From contig NW_026623100.1 in NCBI RefSeq assembly GCF_023065955.2, forward strand, positions 72,978,727 through 73,042,726: 64,000 bases of DNA. The letters run 5' to 3'. Source of the DNA: Ursus arctos. Taxonomy: Eukaryota > Chordata > Mammalia > Carnivora > Ursidae. The notes beneath the pieces are model-generated. The model ran no database searches, was not told the origin of the DNA, and was given only the letters and a program-made list of their open reading frames with translations. Of the stretch, positions 45,508-56,780 are shown piece after piece. The position numbers were made by a program, and so were the translations under genes. Position 1 is the first letter of the stretch. Each line of letters begins with the position of its first letter.

Positions 45508-46640
45508 AAAGTTTTTACTGGCTATTAAGTTTCAAAAAGTCAATCGCTGACCAAATGATGGTTACGAAAGCTCTATAGAAAAGGGTGTCTTGTCCTCATG
45601 AGCTCTTCGGTCTGTAAAAATGACAAATTTAATTGTGTTAGGTATTTATTTTTATGTTTCTTTAATTTTGAATATTTCCTTTTAGAAGGGATATGGTTTT
45701 TGAGTCTTCGCAGTGAGCAGGTTATAACCTGATCTCTTCTAGACATTACGTGGGAGGCAATTTGGGAGCAGTGGACCAGGCTTCAGATCCATGAAATGGG
45801 CTGACCTTGGTTAGATTTGAAATCTGTTCTTTTGGTGTGATCTCAAATAAGATACTAGAGCCCATTCTTTTATAAAGGAGGCTAATATATGCTTCATCAA
45901 GTTCTTTTGATGATGAAATGAAACAAGGTACCTAAAATACTTCTTGAAACATCTGTTAACTCAGGAAGCAATTTTTTAGTAACAGCTAAACTATAGTTTA
46001 AATAGAAACCAGAGATGTTTGTTTCTGACCTCTCATAACCTCCCCTAAATACTTCCCTTCTCACCTGTTTCTTTCTGAGTGTCCTGGACCAGAGAAAATG
46101 ACAACACAAAGTTTTCCCCAAAGAAAATAACTTTTTAATATAATGAAAACTCCTTATCAGGTTGTCCTGGCAGGCTTCCAATGACCCTCAATGTCTCAAC
46201 TTGCAGATAAAGCTGGAGTAACTTTACTCACAGCTCAGATGATATTATGTTCCTCCTCCCTGCAGACTCTGCAGGGACCCCATGCTGGGAATGGGGTGCC
46301 CTCCAGACCTCTGCTTCTGAGGAAAGCTCGTCAAAACAGGTTATATATTCTTTTCCACCAGACATTACTCACCCCTAATTTGTTTCCATTCATATGTGAT
46401 AATAAAGCCTAGAATTGGCTCCACTAAGGCAAGTTCAAGCACGAGTACCTGCACTTGGTGAGATATTGGTGATTTCTTCCCCCAAATGTCAGCATTCCCA
46501 GCGCAGCAAAGTGAGACGGAGGCAATGGAGAAGAAATCTGTCTTTCCGTATGTATCCATATGCTAAGGGCATCAAGGTGAAGGGCTGCTTCTGAGCTATC
46601 TAAGGTTATTATGGACAGATTGAGCAATAGAAGTAGCAAG
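45508..46640. other. non-coding, nothing recognised
   Basis: No repeats identified; frames at 45897-46181 (94 codons) and 46191-46412 have no domain. Confidence 0.4.
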
Positions 46641-46644
46641 AAAT

Positions 46645-46888
46645 GGTGATAAGAATAGGGGTTTTGGAGCCAGGCAGAGGTGATTTGTATTTCTGTTCTG
46701 ATCCTTATGGATTCTGTGACCTGAGACTATGAATTGACTTGCTCTTACCTCCAGTTTTAGCATGAGCAAAATAGGGACAGTAGCCCTGATTTGCAGAATT
46801 GATTGGAGGGAAAGATATATTGTATATAAACTGTGCACCCAAGAGCCTGACACACTGGGGTGTTCGGTGAGCAGTAGCTGCTATTATT
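46645..46888 (+). mobile_element. MIR SINE, sense
   Basis: MIR order is clear: ataggggttttggagccagg, atttctgttctgatccttat, tgacctgagactatgaattg, gttttagcatgagcaaaata, cacccaagagcctgacacac and gtagctgctattattatg. Confidence 0.85.
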
Positions 46889-46889
46889 A

Positions 46890-47408
46890 TGATGTTTTTG
46901 ATTTGATGAGGAAAGGAAGGGGCTGTCACTCCTGACGTCATGGCCACTCTTAGAGCAATATCCTCAGTGTGCCATCTAGTTTGATGTTGAATAGCTGACC
47001 ATTCTGAGGAATCCCACACAGTGGCTCCCATTTTCCCTTCACTCTGAGGAAGCCCTAATTCATGCGCCAGTGAACAACTGCCCACTGATGATGGTATGTC
47101 AGAATGTGACATGTGACAGAATACAGCCTTCTGTTTCTGAATTTTCTGTCCCTAGAAGGGAGAAAGGGGAACCGGATCTTTAAATGCATCCACTTCATGG
47201 GCCTCCCTTTCAAATTTTCCCAGGACATAGTCTCCTGGAAAGGGGAAGATGCTGATGTTCTCAGGAGAAGCTGGAAGAGCACAGCTTCAGGAGGTAGGGG
47301 ATGGTGAGGCCCTTAAGAGAAAGGGTCTGAGGATTGTCCATCCCTGTTTGCCCAGTGCTCATCATATATGCACATCTTCCTCCTTTTACTCTATCCTCTA
47401 GCCTAACT
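46890..47408. other. non-coding, nothing recognised
   Basis: The minus-strand frames 46596-47112 partly overlap the MIR. The plus frame 47113-47307 is short and featureless. Confidence 0.4.
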
Positions 47409-47426
47409 AAACTATTATAGTACTTC

Positions 47427-48200
47427 CTCCCTTCCCCATGTGCCTCTGCACTATTTCTTATATTCTGCATATGAGTGAAACCATATAATTGTCTTTCTCC
47501 GATTGACTTATTTCACTTAGCATAATACCCTCCAGTTCCATCCATGTTGATGTAAATGGTAGCTTTCATCCTTTCTGATGGCTGAGTACTATTTCATGGT
47601 ATATATGAACCACATCTTCTTTATCCATTCATCTGTTGAAGGACATCTCGGCTCCTTCCACATTTTGGCTATTGTGGACATTGCTGCTATGAACATTGGG
47701 GTGCATGTGCTCCTTCTTTTCTCTACATCTGTATCTTTGGGGTAAATACGCAGTGATGCAATTACTGGGTCTTAGGGTAGCTCTATGTTTAACTTCTTGA
47801 GGAGCCTCCATACTGTTTTTCAGAGTGGCTGCCCCAGCTTGCATTCCCACCAACAGTGTATGAGGGATCCCCTTTCTCCACATCCTCGCCAACATTTGTT
47901 GTTCCCTGTCCTGTTAATTTTAGCCATTCTGACTCGTGTAAGGTGGTATCTCATTGTGGTTTTGATTTTGACTCCAGAAAACAAACTGAGGGTTGTGGAA
48001 AGGGAGGTGGTGGGGGGATGGCGTGACTAGGTGATGGGCATTGAGGAGGGCATGTGATGTGCTGGGTGTTATAGCACTGGGTGTTATATGCAACTGATGA
48101 ATCACTGAACACTACAACAAGAACTAATGATGTGCTATATGTTGGCTAATTGAATTTAAATTGAAAAAAACAAACAAACAAAACAACAAGAAAATAAAAC
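47427..48200 (+). mobile_element. 5'-truncated L1 with 5' inversion (twin priming)
   Basis: Positions 47427-47975 are L1 ORF2 C-terminal and 3' UTR sequence in reverse; the minus frame 47629-47895 reads [18 protein letters not shown]. From about 47976 the sequence flips to sense L1 3' UTR (aaaacaaactgagggttgtg, gatgggcattgaggagggca) with an A-rich tail to 48200. Inverted upstream part then sense 3' part is the twin-priming layout, with about 70 bp lost at the switch. Diverged target duplication at 47409-47426 and 48201-48218 (14 of 18). Confidence 0.88.
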
Positions 48201-48317
48201 AAACTACTGTGGTAGTTCAAATTGGTTGAATATTTCCATACTGTCTTGATTTTGATCATACTGATGTCTGCCTACATCATCTTTTTTTTCCCACCGTTTT
48301 TTAAAAATTACGTTTTA

Positions 48318-48746
48318 TTTTTTATTTTATTTCTTTTTCTTTTTTTTATTATTCACATATAATGTATTATTTGTTTCAGGGGTACAGCTCTGTGATTCAT
48401 CAGTCTTACACAATACACAGTGCTCACCACAACACATACCCTCCCCAGTGTCCATCACCCAGCCACTCCATCCCCTACTCCCCTCCCCTCCAGCAACCCT
48501 CAGTTTGTTTCCTGAGATTAAGAGTCTCTTGTGGTTTGTCTCCCTCTCTGGTTTCTTCTGGTTTCATTTTTTCCTCTCTTCTCCTATGATCCTCTGCCTT
48601 GTTTCTTAAATGCCACATGTCAGTGAGATCATATGGTAATTGTCTTTCTCTGCTTGACTTACCTCACTTAACATAATACCCTCTAGTTCCATCCATGTTC
48701 TTGCATATGGCAAAATTTCTTTTTTGATGGCTCTGTAATATTCCAT

Positions 48747-48789
<43 letters not shown>

Positions 48790-48815
48790 ACCAAATCTTC
48801 TTTCTCCATTCGTCT
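48318..48815 (-). mobile_element. 5'-truncated L1, antisense, with internal (TG)n
   Basis: Opens with a T-rich run and ttattattcacatataatgt, then gggtacagctctgtgattca and cccctccagcaaccctcagt, the reversed 3' UTR. The reversed ORF2 end is at 48600-48740. A (TG)n run of about 20 units at 48748-48787 replaces the usual tatataccacat words. Right edge approximate. Confidence 0.88.
48748..48787 (+). repeat. (TG)n microsatellite inside L1
   Basis: Perfect dinucleotide run of about 20 units. Minus-strand frames at 48606-48936 translate it as alternating Thr-His residues. Confidence 0.97.
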
Positions 48816-48819
48816 GGAG

Positions 48820-49195
48820 ACAGTACCAAGTAGATGATGCGAAGAAGGAAGACTTCTTCCTTCTATTAGGAAGGCTCAAGGATCCTAAGAAATTTCCATA
48901 GTGAGGGTGAGATTTAAGCTGTTCTCTGATCAGCATAGCTGTTCAAGAGTTTAAGAGAAAGAAATGGTGAAAATTCTGGGTGTAGGTAATGGTGTGGGTG
49001 AAACTTAAAAATGGGGGTGCAAGAATTGATATGTGGTTCGGGAACAGATTGTATTTTGCAGAACTGTAATAGAAAACATAGTTGTACACTCACATACTGA
49101 AGACCCTGAGTGCCAAGCTAAGCAGTTTGAGAATAGGCAACTTTTGACCATTTTTGAGTTGGAAAGTAACATGCTTAACGTGTCTTTAAAAAACA
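48820..49195. other. non-coding, nothing recognised
   Basis: No gene or repeat recognised. Confidence 0.4.
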
Positions 49196-49199
49196 GAAA

Positions 49200-49376
49200 G
49201 GGGTGCTTGGCTGGCTCAGTTGGTTAAGTGTCTGTCCTCAGGGTCCTGGGATAGAGCCCCTCGTCAGGTTCCCTGCTCAGTGAGGAGCCCACTCCTCCCT
49301 CCCCTTCTGCCCCTCCCCACTGCTCCTGCTCACTCTCTGTTGCTCTCTCAAATAAATAAATAAAATCTTAAAAAAA
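49200..49376 (+). mobile_element. CAN-SINE, sense, internally shortened
   Basis: Head aggggtgcttggctggctca, then ttggttaagtgtctgtcctc joined to agggtcctgggatagagccc (about 25 bp missing), the pyrimidine middle, then aaataaataaataaaatctt. The following AAAAGA run is a decayed tail. Confidence 0.93.
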
Positions 49377-49399
49377 GAAAAGAAAAAAGAAAAAGACAA

Positions 49400-50650
49400 G
49401 CTTATGAATTACATCTGCTTCCTAAGTAGCTCTGTGGAGAATGAGGCTAATTTGTGCCCACTGGGACTCAGGTGAGCTTTCCAAAAGAGAATGGCTGGAG
49501 GGGGGAGATGTGGCGAGGTCTGAGCTGGTACGCACCAGCCAAGCAGAGATTCATTTCACTGATGGATGCTACTGTTTGGTTTTCTGCCAGATCTTGAAGA
49601 GGAGCAAACTGCTCTTAAGTATACATGGTCACTTATGGATTGTTTCAAAGTTTTTTGTTTTTAATTCTTCCTTCTCACAGGTGTCATTTTCTAATTTGCA
49701 AATACCCTGAAAGTCTATAATTTCCTCTACAAAATTACAGTGGACTATGAGCAATTCAAATGACCATTTTAGGTCCTGAATTCCAGTTGCTGCAAACTAG
49801 TCGATTAGTGGTAAATAAATAGCAGGGTTGGACTGATGCCGACGGTGTGTGGTCAGCTGGCCTCACTCATTGGTGACTATTGCAGATTTATGTCAACTTG
49901 GTGCTTCAGTACATTTCCCACTGTCTTCAGGCCATTGGTCAGAAGAGCAGTCTACGAGCACGCCGATGAGTTTGCAGATATGCTAAGCATATATTATGTG
50001 GATCCTCCAGGGTGAAGTGAGGGCTTTGCCGTGTCGCCGTTGGAACTGAATTTATTGAGAAAGAAGTTCCAAGAACAGCTGATTAGTCCTCAGTATTCTG
50101 TCCTTCATTTGTGCTGTAGATAAAACAGGAAAGAGTCAAAGGGGGTCAGGAATAAACCAGATCTCTTACAACTAAACTGCTTACGTCTTCATCCTCTTTC
50201 CTGATTCTTTTCTGGATTATACTCTTTGTGGGCAGGTGTGTAGCTTTTTTTTTTTCCTCTTATTGTCCAAAAGATGTACAGTCCAGACCTGAATACACAG
50301 GAGCTCAGTGAAAACTTACTAAATAGTTGAAGTTCAGAAATCTCCGTCGTAGGTATTTATGGCTGGGTATGGTGATAGAGCTGCTGGTGTTTTATGTGAG
50401 CAAATGCAGTGGCTGAGTACCTGTATTTCATCTTAGACTTCAGGTAGTTTCTGCTCATAGCTCCTTGAGGCCCTAAATCTCTGTCCCAGAGACCAAACTT
50501 ACCGTGCCCATGGAGAGACAGTGTATAAGTAGAAGCTATCTGAAAGGGAACGGGGTGGCTGAGTTACAGTGGTGTGTGCTAGAGGGGGTACGGTGAGATA
50601 AAGAATAACTCATTATTTTGATCTCCAGTGCATTGTAATATCTTGTAAGT
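49400..50650. other. non-coding; possible conserved stretch at 49790-50120
   Basis: No repeat seen. Positions 49790-50120 hold unusually many CpG sites for this AT-rich window (gatgccgacggtgtg, gagcacgccgatgag, gccgtgtcgccgttgg), a pattern of low-methylation or younger DNA, but there is no further support for function. Confidence 0.3.
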
Positions 50651-50654
50651 AAGA

Positions 50655-50832
50655 GCTAATATCTACTGTGTACACGTTATAAGCCTGCCATTGTGCCGTA
50701 GCTCACAGACATTATCTTACTTATTGTTTATAAAAACTCCAAGTAGGTATGACTATTTTTCTTGATTTAACATAGGAAGATACTAAAATTGTGAGAGATT
50801 ATGTAACTCACCTGTATTGAAAGAGATTAACA
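50655..50832 (-). mobile_element. MIR SINE, antisense
   Basis: The words tgtgtacacgttataagcct, cacagacattatcttactta, actccaagtaggtatgacta and tgtaactcacctgtattgaa follow the antisense MIR. Diverged. Confidence 0.75.
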
Positions 50833-51950
50833 GAAATAAATTCTTGTTTTAATTTGTTATGATTTCTAGTAATTTGCACGTTTATTATGATACATTTACA
50901 GGTGATTTTTTTTCTGATGAATGACCTCTAGGGTGCTTCTCAAGGTCATATTTTATGATTAATGAGATGTTTGCTTTTAAAGTTTTCTGGATATTGATTT
51001 TTTTGTTTTGGGTATTTATTTTTGAGAGTGATCATGCATTTAATGGCAAATCAAGATTTTATTTGCAAACTTAAAGTTGTTTTGTCCATCACAGATAAAG
51101 AACACAGAGATAAGACTGTGTTGGAGACAGATTACATATGTACCTGACTTTTTGGAAGAGCTATATGTGAGAGTCTAGGGAGAAAGGCTGATTAGGAAGA
51201 GAAGTAGTAATTTGTGTCAATGGAGGGAAGTAGGGTGTTTAAAACCAGAAAACAATACTCATTCCACTGCTCTATCCTTCCAGACAACACCTACAGATAG
51301 TCTATAGAGAGGGTGAGGAGAGAGCATTTGTCATAGACTGTGAGCTTTGTAATTGAGGAGGGAAAGTGCAGGAGTGGCTGTCAGGAGTTCTGGATTTATT
51401 CTGCTTTTCACAATCTTAAGGGGTTTAGGTAAACCATTTAAATTTCCTGCATCATAGGTTTTGTCCTAGCAAATATCCTCTAAAAATATGAGTTATTATT
51501 GGTCTTGATTTAAAAGAAATATTATAATCAGCTCTCAAGGTAGAATAGAGAAATAATGCATGGTTTAATGTTGTTATTTCGTTTTTTTTTTAATAGATCA
51601 TTATTAAGTTCCCACAGGATGCATGAATTTTTAATCTATAATTTACATATGTAGAAAAGTTATCAATTTATTAAGCTCATTTAAAAAGCAAATATCATCC
51701 ATATATTTAATGTGAGTGAATATCAACCCAATGTCACCGAAATTGAGTAGGGAATAGAGAATAGAAAAACACTTTTCCTTTTTCTGAAAAGGTTTGATGC
51801 CTTGATAACCTAGCTTATTTTTCCAAACATGGCAGATCAAAAAGAGTAGAGAATCTGTTAGAAACAGATGTTCTCAGAAACAATGGCATCTGAAGGTTTA
51901 TTTCTTTGAGGGAAGCAAAATGCTGAAGGAAACAACTAATTCAAAAGTTA
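50833..51950. other. AT-rich non-coding DNA
   Basis: No recognised repeat, exon or RNA gene. T run at 51581-51590. Confidence 0.4.
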
Positions 51951-51954
51951 TATC

Positions 51955-52526
51955 TGGAAATTTAAAAATGACACCATTTACAAAACCATAAAATATTAAA
52001 TAGAAAAAAACCTAATGAAAGATGCACAGGACCTCTATACCATTGCTACTCAAAGTATGGTTCATGGAGGAGAGCCAGTCCATGGCTTTGTTTCTTACTT
52101 GTCAACAATGAGATATGTGCAGAAAGTTAAGAGTAAGTATTTAGAAACTTTTGTAGTCGTTTCACATTTCTGCAGTATCCAAGCCTACGATCCATAGATT
52201 TGATTCATCAAAAAGTATATAAACCAGTTTGCGTATTGTTGAGCTTACTTGGTAACCCACATGTGGTACAAGCTATGGCTTAGTAATGCATAGTAGTCAT
52301 ACATATATGGACTTATATTAGGTAGAAAACAAAACTGGTTCTGCATCATAGATATAAACACTACAGAACTTTATTGAACAAATTAAGAGGACCTAAATAA
52401 GAGCAGTGATAAACTATGTTCATGGACTGGAAGACTCAGTATTTTGAAGATGTCTGTTTTCCCTCAGATTAATGTATAAAGTCAGTATAATCCAGGTGAG
52501 GTCTTGGCACATTATTATTATTATTA

Positions 52527-52564
<38 letters not shown>

Positions 52565-53940
52565 TGGGGAGGGAGAGAAAATGACAAACTGAATCTTAAT
52601 TGATATGGGCTAAAAAATAACCAAAGCAATATAAAAGAAGAAAGATAAAGCTTGGAGACTTAAAAGTACCAGCTACCAATGCCTCGCGTAAAGATACGAT
52701 GGCTAATGCAGAGTGGTAATAAGGCAAGAAAGAAAATCTAGCAATGGGACAGGCTAAGTAGTCCAGAAACAGATCCTGTACCCTCATGGTCACCTGACTA
52801 CGACAAAGGTGCTGCTGCAATGCAGTGGGGAAAGGACAGTCTTTACAATTAATAGTGCTGAGTCAATTGATTTCAAGGGGAAAGAAAATTACCTGGGTTC
52901 TAACTTCAAACCACACACACAAAAATGGATTCTAGATCAATTGCGGATCTAAATGTAAAAGTCAAAACAATAAAGCTTCAGATGAAAACACAGGCAAACA
53001 TTTGTATAACCTTGAGATAAACAAATATTTCCTAAATAGGACACAAACAAAAGAAAAAATAAAGTTTTCTATCTTGAAATTAAGGGCTTTTTTCTTCACA
53101 ACAAACCATTAAGAGAAAGCAAAAGCAATGGGAGACAGCAGAATTAGAGGCATTTACCGTATGTATATTCAACAGTGGACCCATATCCTGAATAAATATA
53201 ATCTAGAAATCAATAAGAAAATCCGTCTAATTGAAAAATGGGCAAATAACTAAAATGGATATTCCATGAAGGAGGATATTTAAATGGCCAACAAACAAAT
53301 TAAAAAGTGCTTAACTTCATTAGTCAGCATGAAAATGCAAATTTAAATTGTAAAATGGCAAGTGTTGGCAAGTATTTGGAGTAACTGAACTTTCATATAT
53401 CACTGGTGAGAGCTGTGATGCTAACAAATTATTGGACAAATTATAAGCTAAACCTACACATACCACATAAACAAGGAATTTTACATATTCTACTAGAAGA
53501 CATATACTAGAAGGCTTATAGCTACATTAGCCCCACATTGGAAATCACCCAGTGCCCATCAAGAGTAGAGCCAAAAATAAACAATGGCATATTTACACAG
53601 GGGAATATTATGCAGCAGTGAAGACGACTCATCTACAACCACACCCAGTCAACTAGAAGGATCTCACACACACAGTTCTGAATTAACTGAACCATACACA
53701 AATGAACACTTATGTGTTCTTCCATTTATTTCAACAAAAACAGGCACTAGTAATCTCTACTGTCTAAAGCCTACACAGTGGTTATTTTTAAGAAAATGTA
53801 ATGCTGGAATTGGAGTTTGAGGAAAACTCCTAGGGTGCTGGGAGCTGTGTTTCTAGATGTGGTTACATGAGTTCAGTTTGAGAATGTTCACTGATCTATG
53901 CTCTTTTGTCTCTCTGTATTTTATGTCAGACAATTGATCA
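51955..53940 (+). mobile_element. old L1M ORF2 C-terminal part and 3' UTR, sense
   Basis: L1 order: ccataaaatattaaatagaa, actatgttcatggactggaa, tgtataaagtcagtataatc, gggcaaataactaaaatgga, tagccccacattggaaatca, ggggaatattatgcagcagt, and a 3' UTR with atgtggttacatgagttcag. At 52037-52350 about 310 bp of non-L1 DNA interrupts it; I cannot name that insert, though its tactcaaagtatggttcat start is hAT-like. An (ATT)n(TG)n run at 52512-52562 lies inside. All frames are broken. Confidence 0.82.
52512..52562 (+). repeat. (ATT)n(TG)n compound microsatellite
   Basis: A short ATT run passes into about 16 TG units. Confidence 0.95.
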
Positions 53941-54117
53941 AACTACATAAACACGAACACACAGAGAAAGAGAGAGAGAAGAAGGGAGGGAGGGAGGGAG
54001 GTTTCAAATGAAGAGTTAGAGCAACTTGAGGAAAAAGATAAGAAGTCAAGTCAAATTTCCAATTCTGAAGTTCCCCTCAAGTTGTGTTAGCACTCTGAGT
54101 TCATGAAAGTGCTGTAA
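53941..54117. other. purine-rich non-coding spacer
   Basis: Contains GA and GGGA units at about 53964-54001. Nothing else recognised. Confidence 0.5.
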
Positions 54118-54133
54118 GGGTCGTGTTCCTTTT

Positions 54134-54139
54134 ATTTAA

Positions 54140-54186
<47 letters not shown>

Positions 54187-54449
54187 GACACGAAAGAGTG
54201 CATATTATTATTGAGACAGAGTGTATATTATTATTAATTATTAATTATTATTATTATTGAGACGGAGACAGAGAGAGAGTGCATGAGCAGCGGGGGGAGG
54301 GGCAGAGGGAGAGGGAGAGAGAGAATCTGAAGCAGACTGCCAGCTCAGTGTGGAGCCCAATATGGGGCTCCATCTCACGGCCCTGAGATCATGACCTGAG
54401 CCAAAATCAGGAGTCAGATGCTTAGCCGACTGAGCCACCCAGGTGCCCG
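54134..54449 (-). mobile_element. older CAN-SINE, antisense, with tail grown into (ATT)n
   Basis: The body is at about 54258-54449, with tcgg-like middle words (aatctgaagcagactgccag) and the reversed head tgagccacccaggtgccc. The reversed A-tail at 54134-54257 has become an (ATT)n array broken by non-array sequence. Target duplication: gggtcgtgttccttt at 54118-54132 and gggtcatgttcccttt from 54450. Confidence 0.93.
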
Positions 54450-54469
54450 GGGTCATGTTCCCTTTAAAA

Positions 54470-55260
54470 AGAGAGGTTTAAAATGTTAGATTCTCCAGTG
54501 TACCAACTATATTTTCAAATATAAATCCGGTACATATAGCTAGTAATACAGAAGAAAAACAGCAGGGACTAACTGTCAAATATATGGAACATAAAATGGT
54601 TCAGTAACTCTAGAATTCCCAGCTTGAATCTTTTTCATCCAAGAAAATACACTGTGTCTCAGGCTAAGGAAACACGGAGGTACCACTGAGGAGGGTGTAT
54701 TAGAAGCAGGCGTGGCAGAAGCTAACAGGATCATTGATAGCCCAAACCGAGGCACCACATGGGAAGCCAAATACTCTGAAACAGGAGTTATTTTTGGTCT
54801 GATTTAAAACGAATATTATACTCAGTTTTCCAGCTGAAATAAATGGGTAATGTGCAGTCTAATGCTGTTACCTGAAAGTAATAAACATGTTAATTTAGTT
54901 TAGAATAGGTACTGGGATTATACTTCATTATATCTAAAAATACAGACTTTTAGAGTCCTAAAAAAACAAGTCAATGGATGGGCAAGGCTGATGGACAGAG
55001 TCCTGCCGCTTAATAAATTACAGATGATGAGAACTTGCTTTGCTCTGAATTAGGAGGTGGGTGGAGGCAGTGTATTTGAAGATTTCTGCTTTCACCTCAT
55101 GTTCTTTGGAGTACTTCCCTTGGTCAATCAGATTTAATACACTCTTTTGTTAGATATCCCTTTCCCATGAGATAATGCCACATATTAGCTGCACATTATT
55201 TTTTCTTGGATATGTATTAATGCCACTGACTTTTATAATACATTTCATTCATTAATTCAG
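54470..55260. other. non-coding, nothing recognised
   Basis: No gene or repeat recognised; frame 54576-54770 is short. Confidence 0.4.
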
Positions 55261-55264
55261 TTAT

Positions 55265-55905
55265 TTGTTCATATTTTGGTTACTTAATAGTTTACTCAGT
55301 GATTGCATGTTGACTAATTACAATGTATTGGGGGCTATGGGAGATAAAGAGATAAGAAACAGTCCTTGCCTTCAAAGAGAATGGATACTAATACCAATTT
55401 CATAAATATAAAAAAGTAACGTAAGGTAGAATAGTAAGATAAAGTAAAAGACTGGTAATGGAGAGAAAGAAAGGCTTGCTTTCAGAGAGGTTAAGCAAGG
55501 ATTTTCAGAAGTCATGGTCTTTGAACTGGACCATAAAAAGGAAAAAAAAAAAAGACAAAGGCGTTGAAATGAAGTAGATCTCAATTAGAAACAAAATGAG
55601 CAAATGTACTGGGGTAGGGAAGTGTGGTGTATATTAGGAGCAGCAAGTCATCAAGGTTGCCTGGTGCACAGGCTGTAACAGAGGGAGTAATAAGCAGGAA
55701 AGGAAGGAGAATGTGGTAGTGGAGTGTGTAAACTCAATGGAGAAGACTAGACCTGAGGACTGGGGAGCCACCGAAGACTTTGGACTGAGGAGAGAGGGAG
55801 ACTGGTTAGAAATGTTACCACCATTAGAATGTAAATTGCACAGAGGCAGGATCTGCTGTATCCCTAGCACCTTCCACAGTAAGTTTAGAGTAGGCATTTG
55901 ATATA
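55265..55905. mobile_element. two L2 fragments in opposing orientation
   Basis: Positions 55265-55800 follow antisense L2 words (acagtccttgccttcaaaga, gaggttaagcaaggattttc, tggggagccaccgaagactt). Positions 55800-55905 read as a sense L2 end (gaatgtaaattgcacagagg, caggatctgctgtatcccta, aggcatttgatat). Both are diverged. Confidence 0.55.
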
Positions 55906-55979
55906 TATTTTTAGAATATTATATCGAATGTTCTTAAAGAGTACCATATAACGCATTCCTGACACCTCTATTCGTTTTA

Positions 55980-56390
55980 TATGTTTGTTTTGAATACGTG
56001 GTACACGCAAATTTCAGGAAATCCAAAATGTTTAGAAAAAAATATATTGAAAAATAAGTTTCTCCTCTGGACTCCAACATCTCTGTCTCTGCACCATTTA
56101 GTTCCCCTCCAAGAAGCAATCGTCGTTACTCCTTTCTTGTAGAAACATCAAGAGACTGTGTGTGTCTATGCCTGTGAATGTCTACTTTTATATACATAAT
56201 TTCTACTTTTTATACAAATGAACACATCCACATGCAAGATTCTTCAGGGTACATATTTTATATTTCTATATCAGTGATGATTTCTCATCAGGACATACAG
56301 AAATGCCTCTTTCTTTTTAAACTACTGCCTATTATTTGAATGAAGGAAGCATAACTTATTTAAATAACACTCTCAAGATAGAAGTTTTCA
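55980..56390. mobile_element. ancient LINE fragment, L1ME-like
   Basis: The words aaaataagtttctcctctgg, aagaagcaatcgtcgttact and cctttcttgtagaaacatcaa, then gaacacatccacatgcaaga, fit a common ancient mammalian element I remember as L1ME-type. Orientation unresolved. Confidence 0.45.
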
Positions 56391-56639
56391 ATAACTCCCT
56401 AGTTTAAAAACATAGGTGGTACACAGGATGGATCTAGTATATTGTTTTTCTTCATAAAATATTATGAATCATTTAAATATAAGAAGAAGTATAAAAAATA
56501 ATTCAGCAAGAATCTTTGTACCCGCCAGCAGCCAGAGAGATATGATATTAACCATATAGTTTAACGCTTTGTCTAGCCCCCTCCATTTCATACCTGCTCC
56601 TCTCTTCAACGAGCGTTGGTATGATTAGGACTAGGCCTG

Positions 56640-56780
56640 AATCATTCTACCTGTATTTCAGAGCCATTTACACTTTTCCTTTTCAATGGACTTTCTGTTC
56701 ATAACCTTTGCCCATTTTATATTGTATTGTCAGTATCTTATTGATGTATAGGAACTCTTGATGTATTAGTGAAATGAACT
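56640..56780 (-). mobile_element. L1M-like fragment, antisense
   Basis: The phrase ttcataacctttgcccattt followed by tataggaactcttgatgtat is typical of antisense old L1. Short and diverged. Confidence 0.5.
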
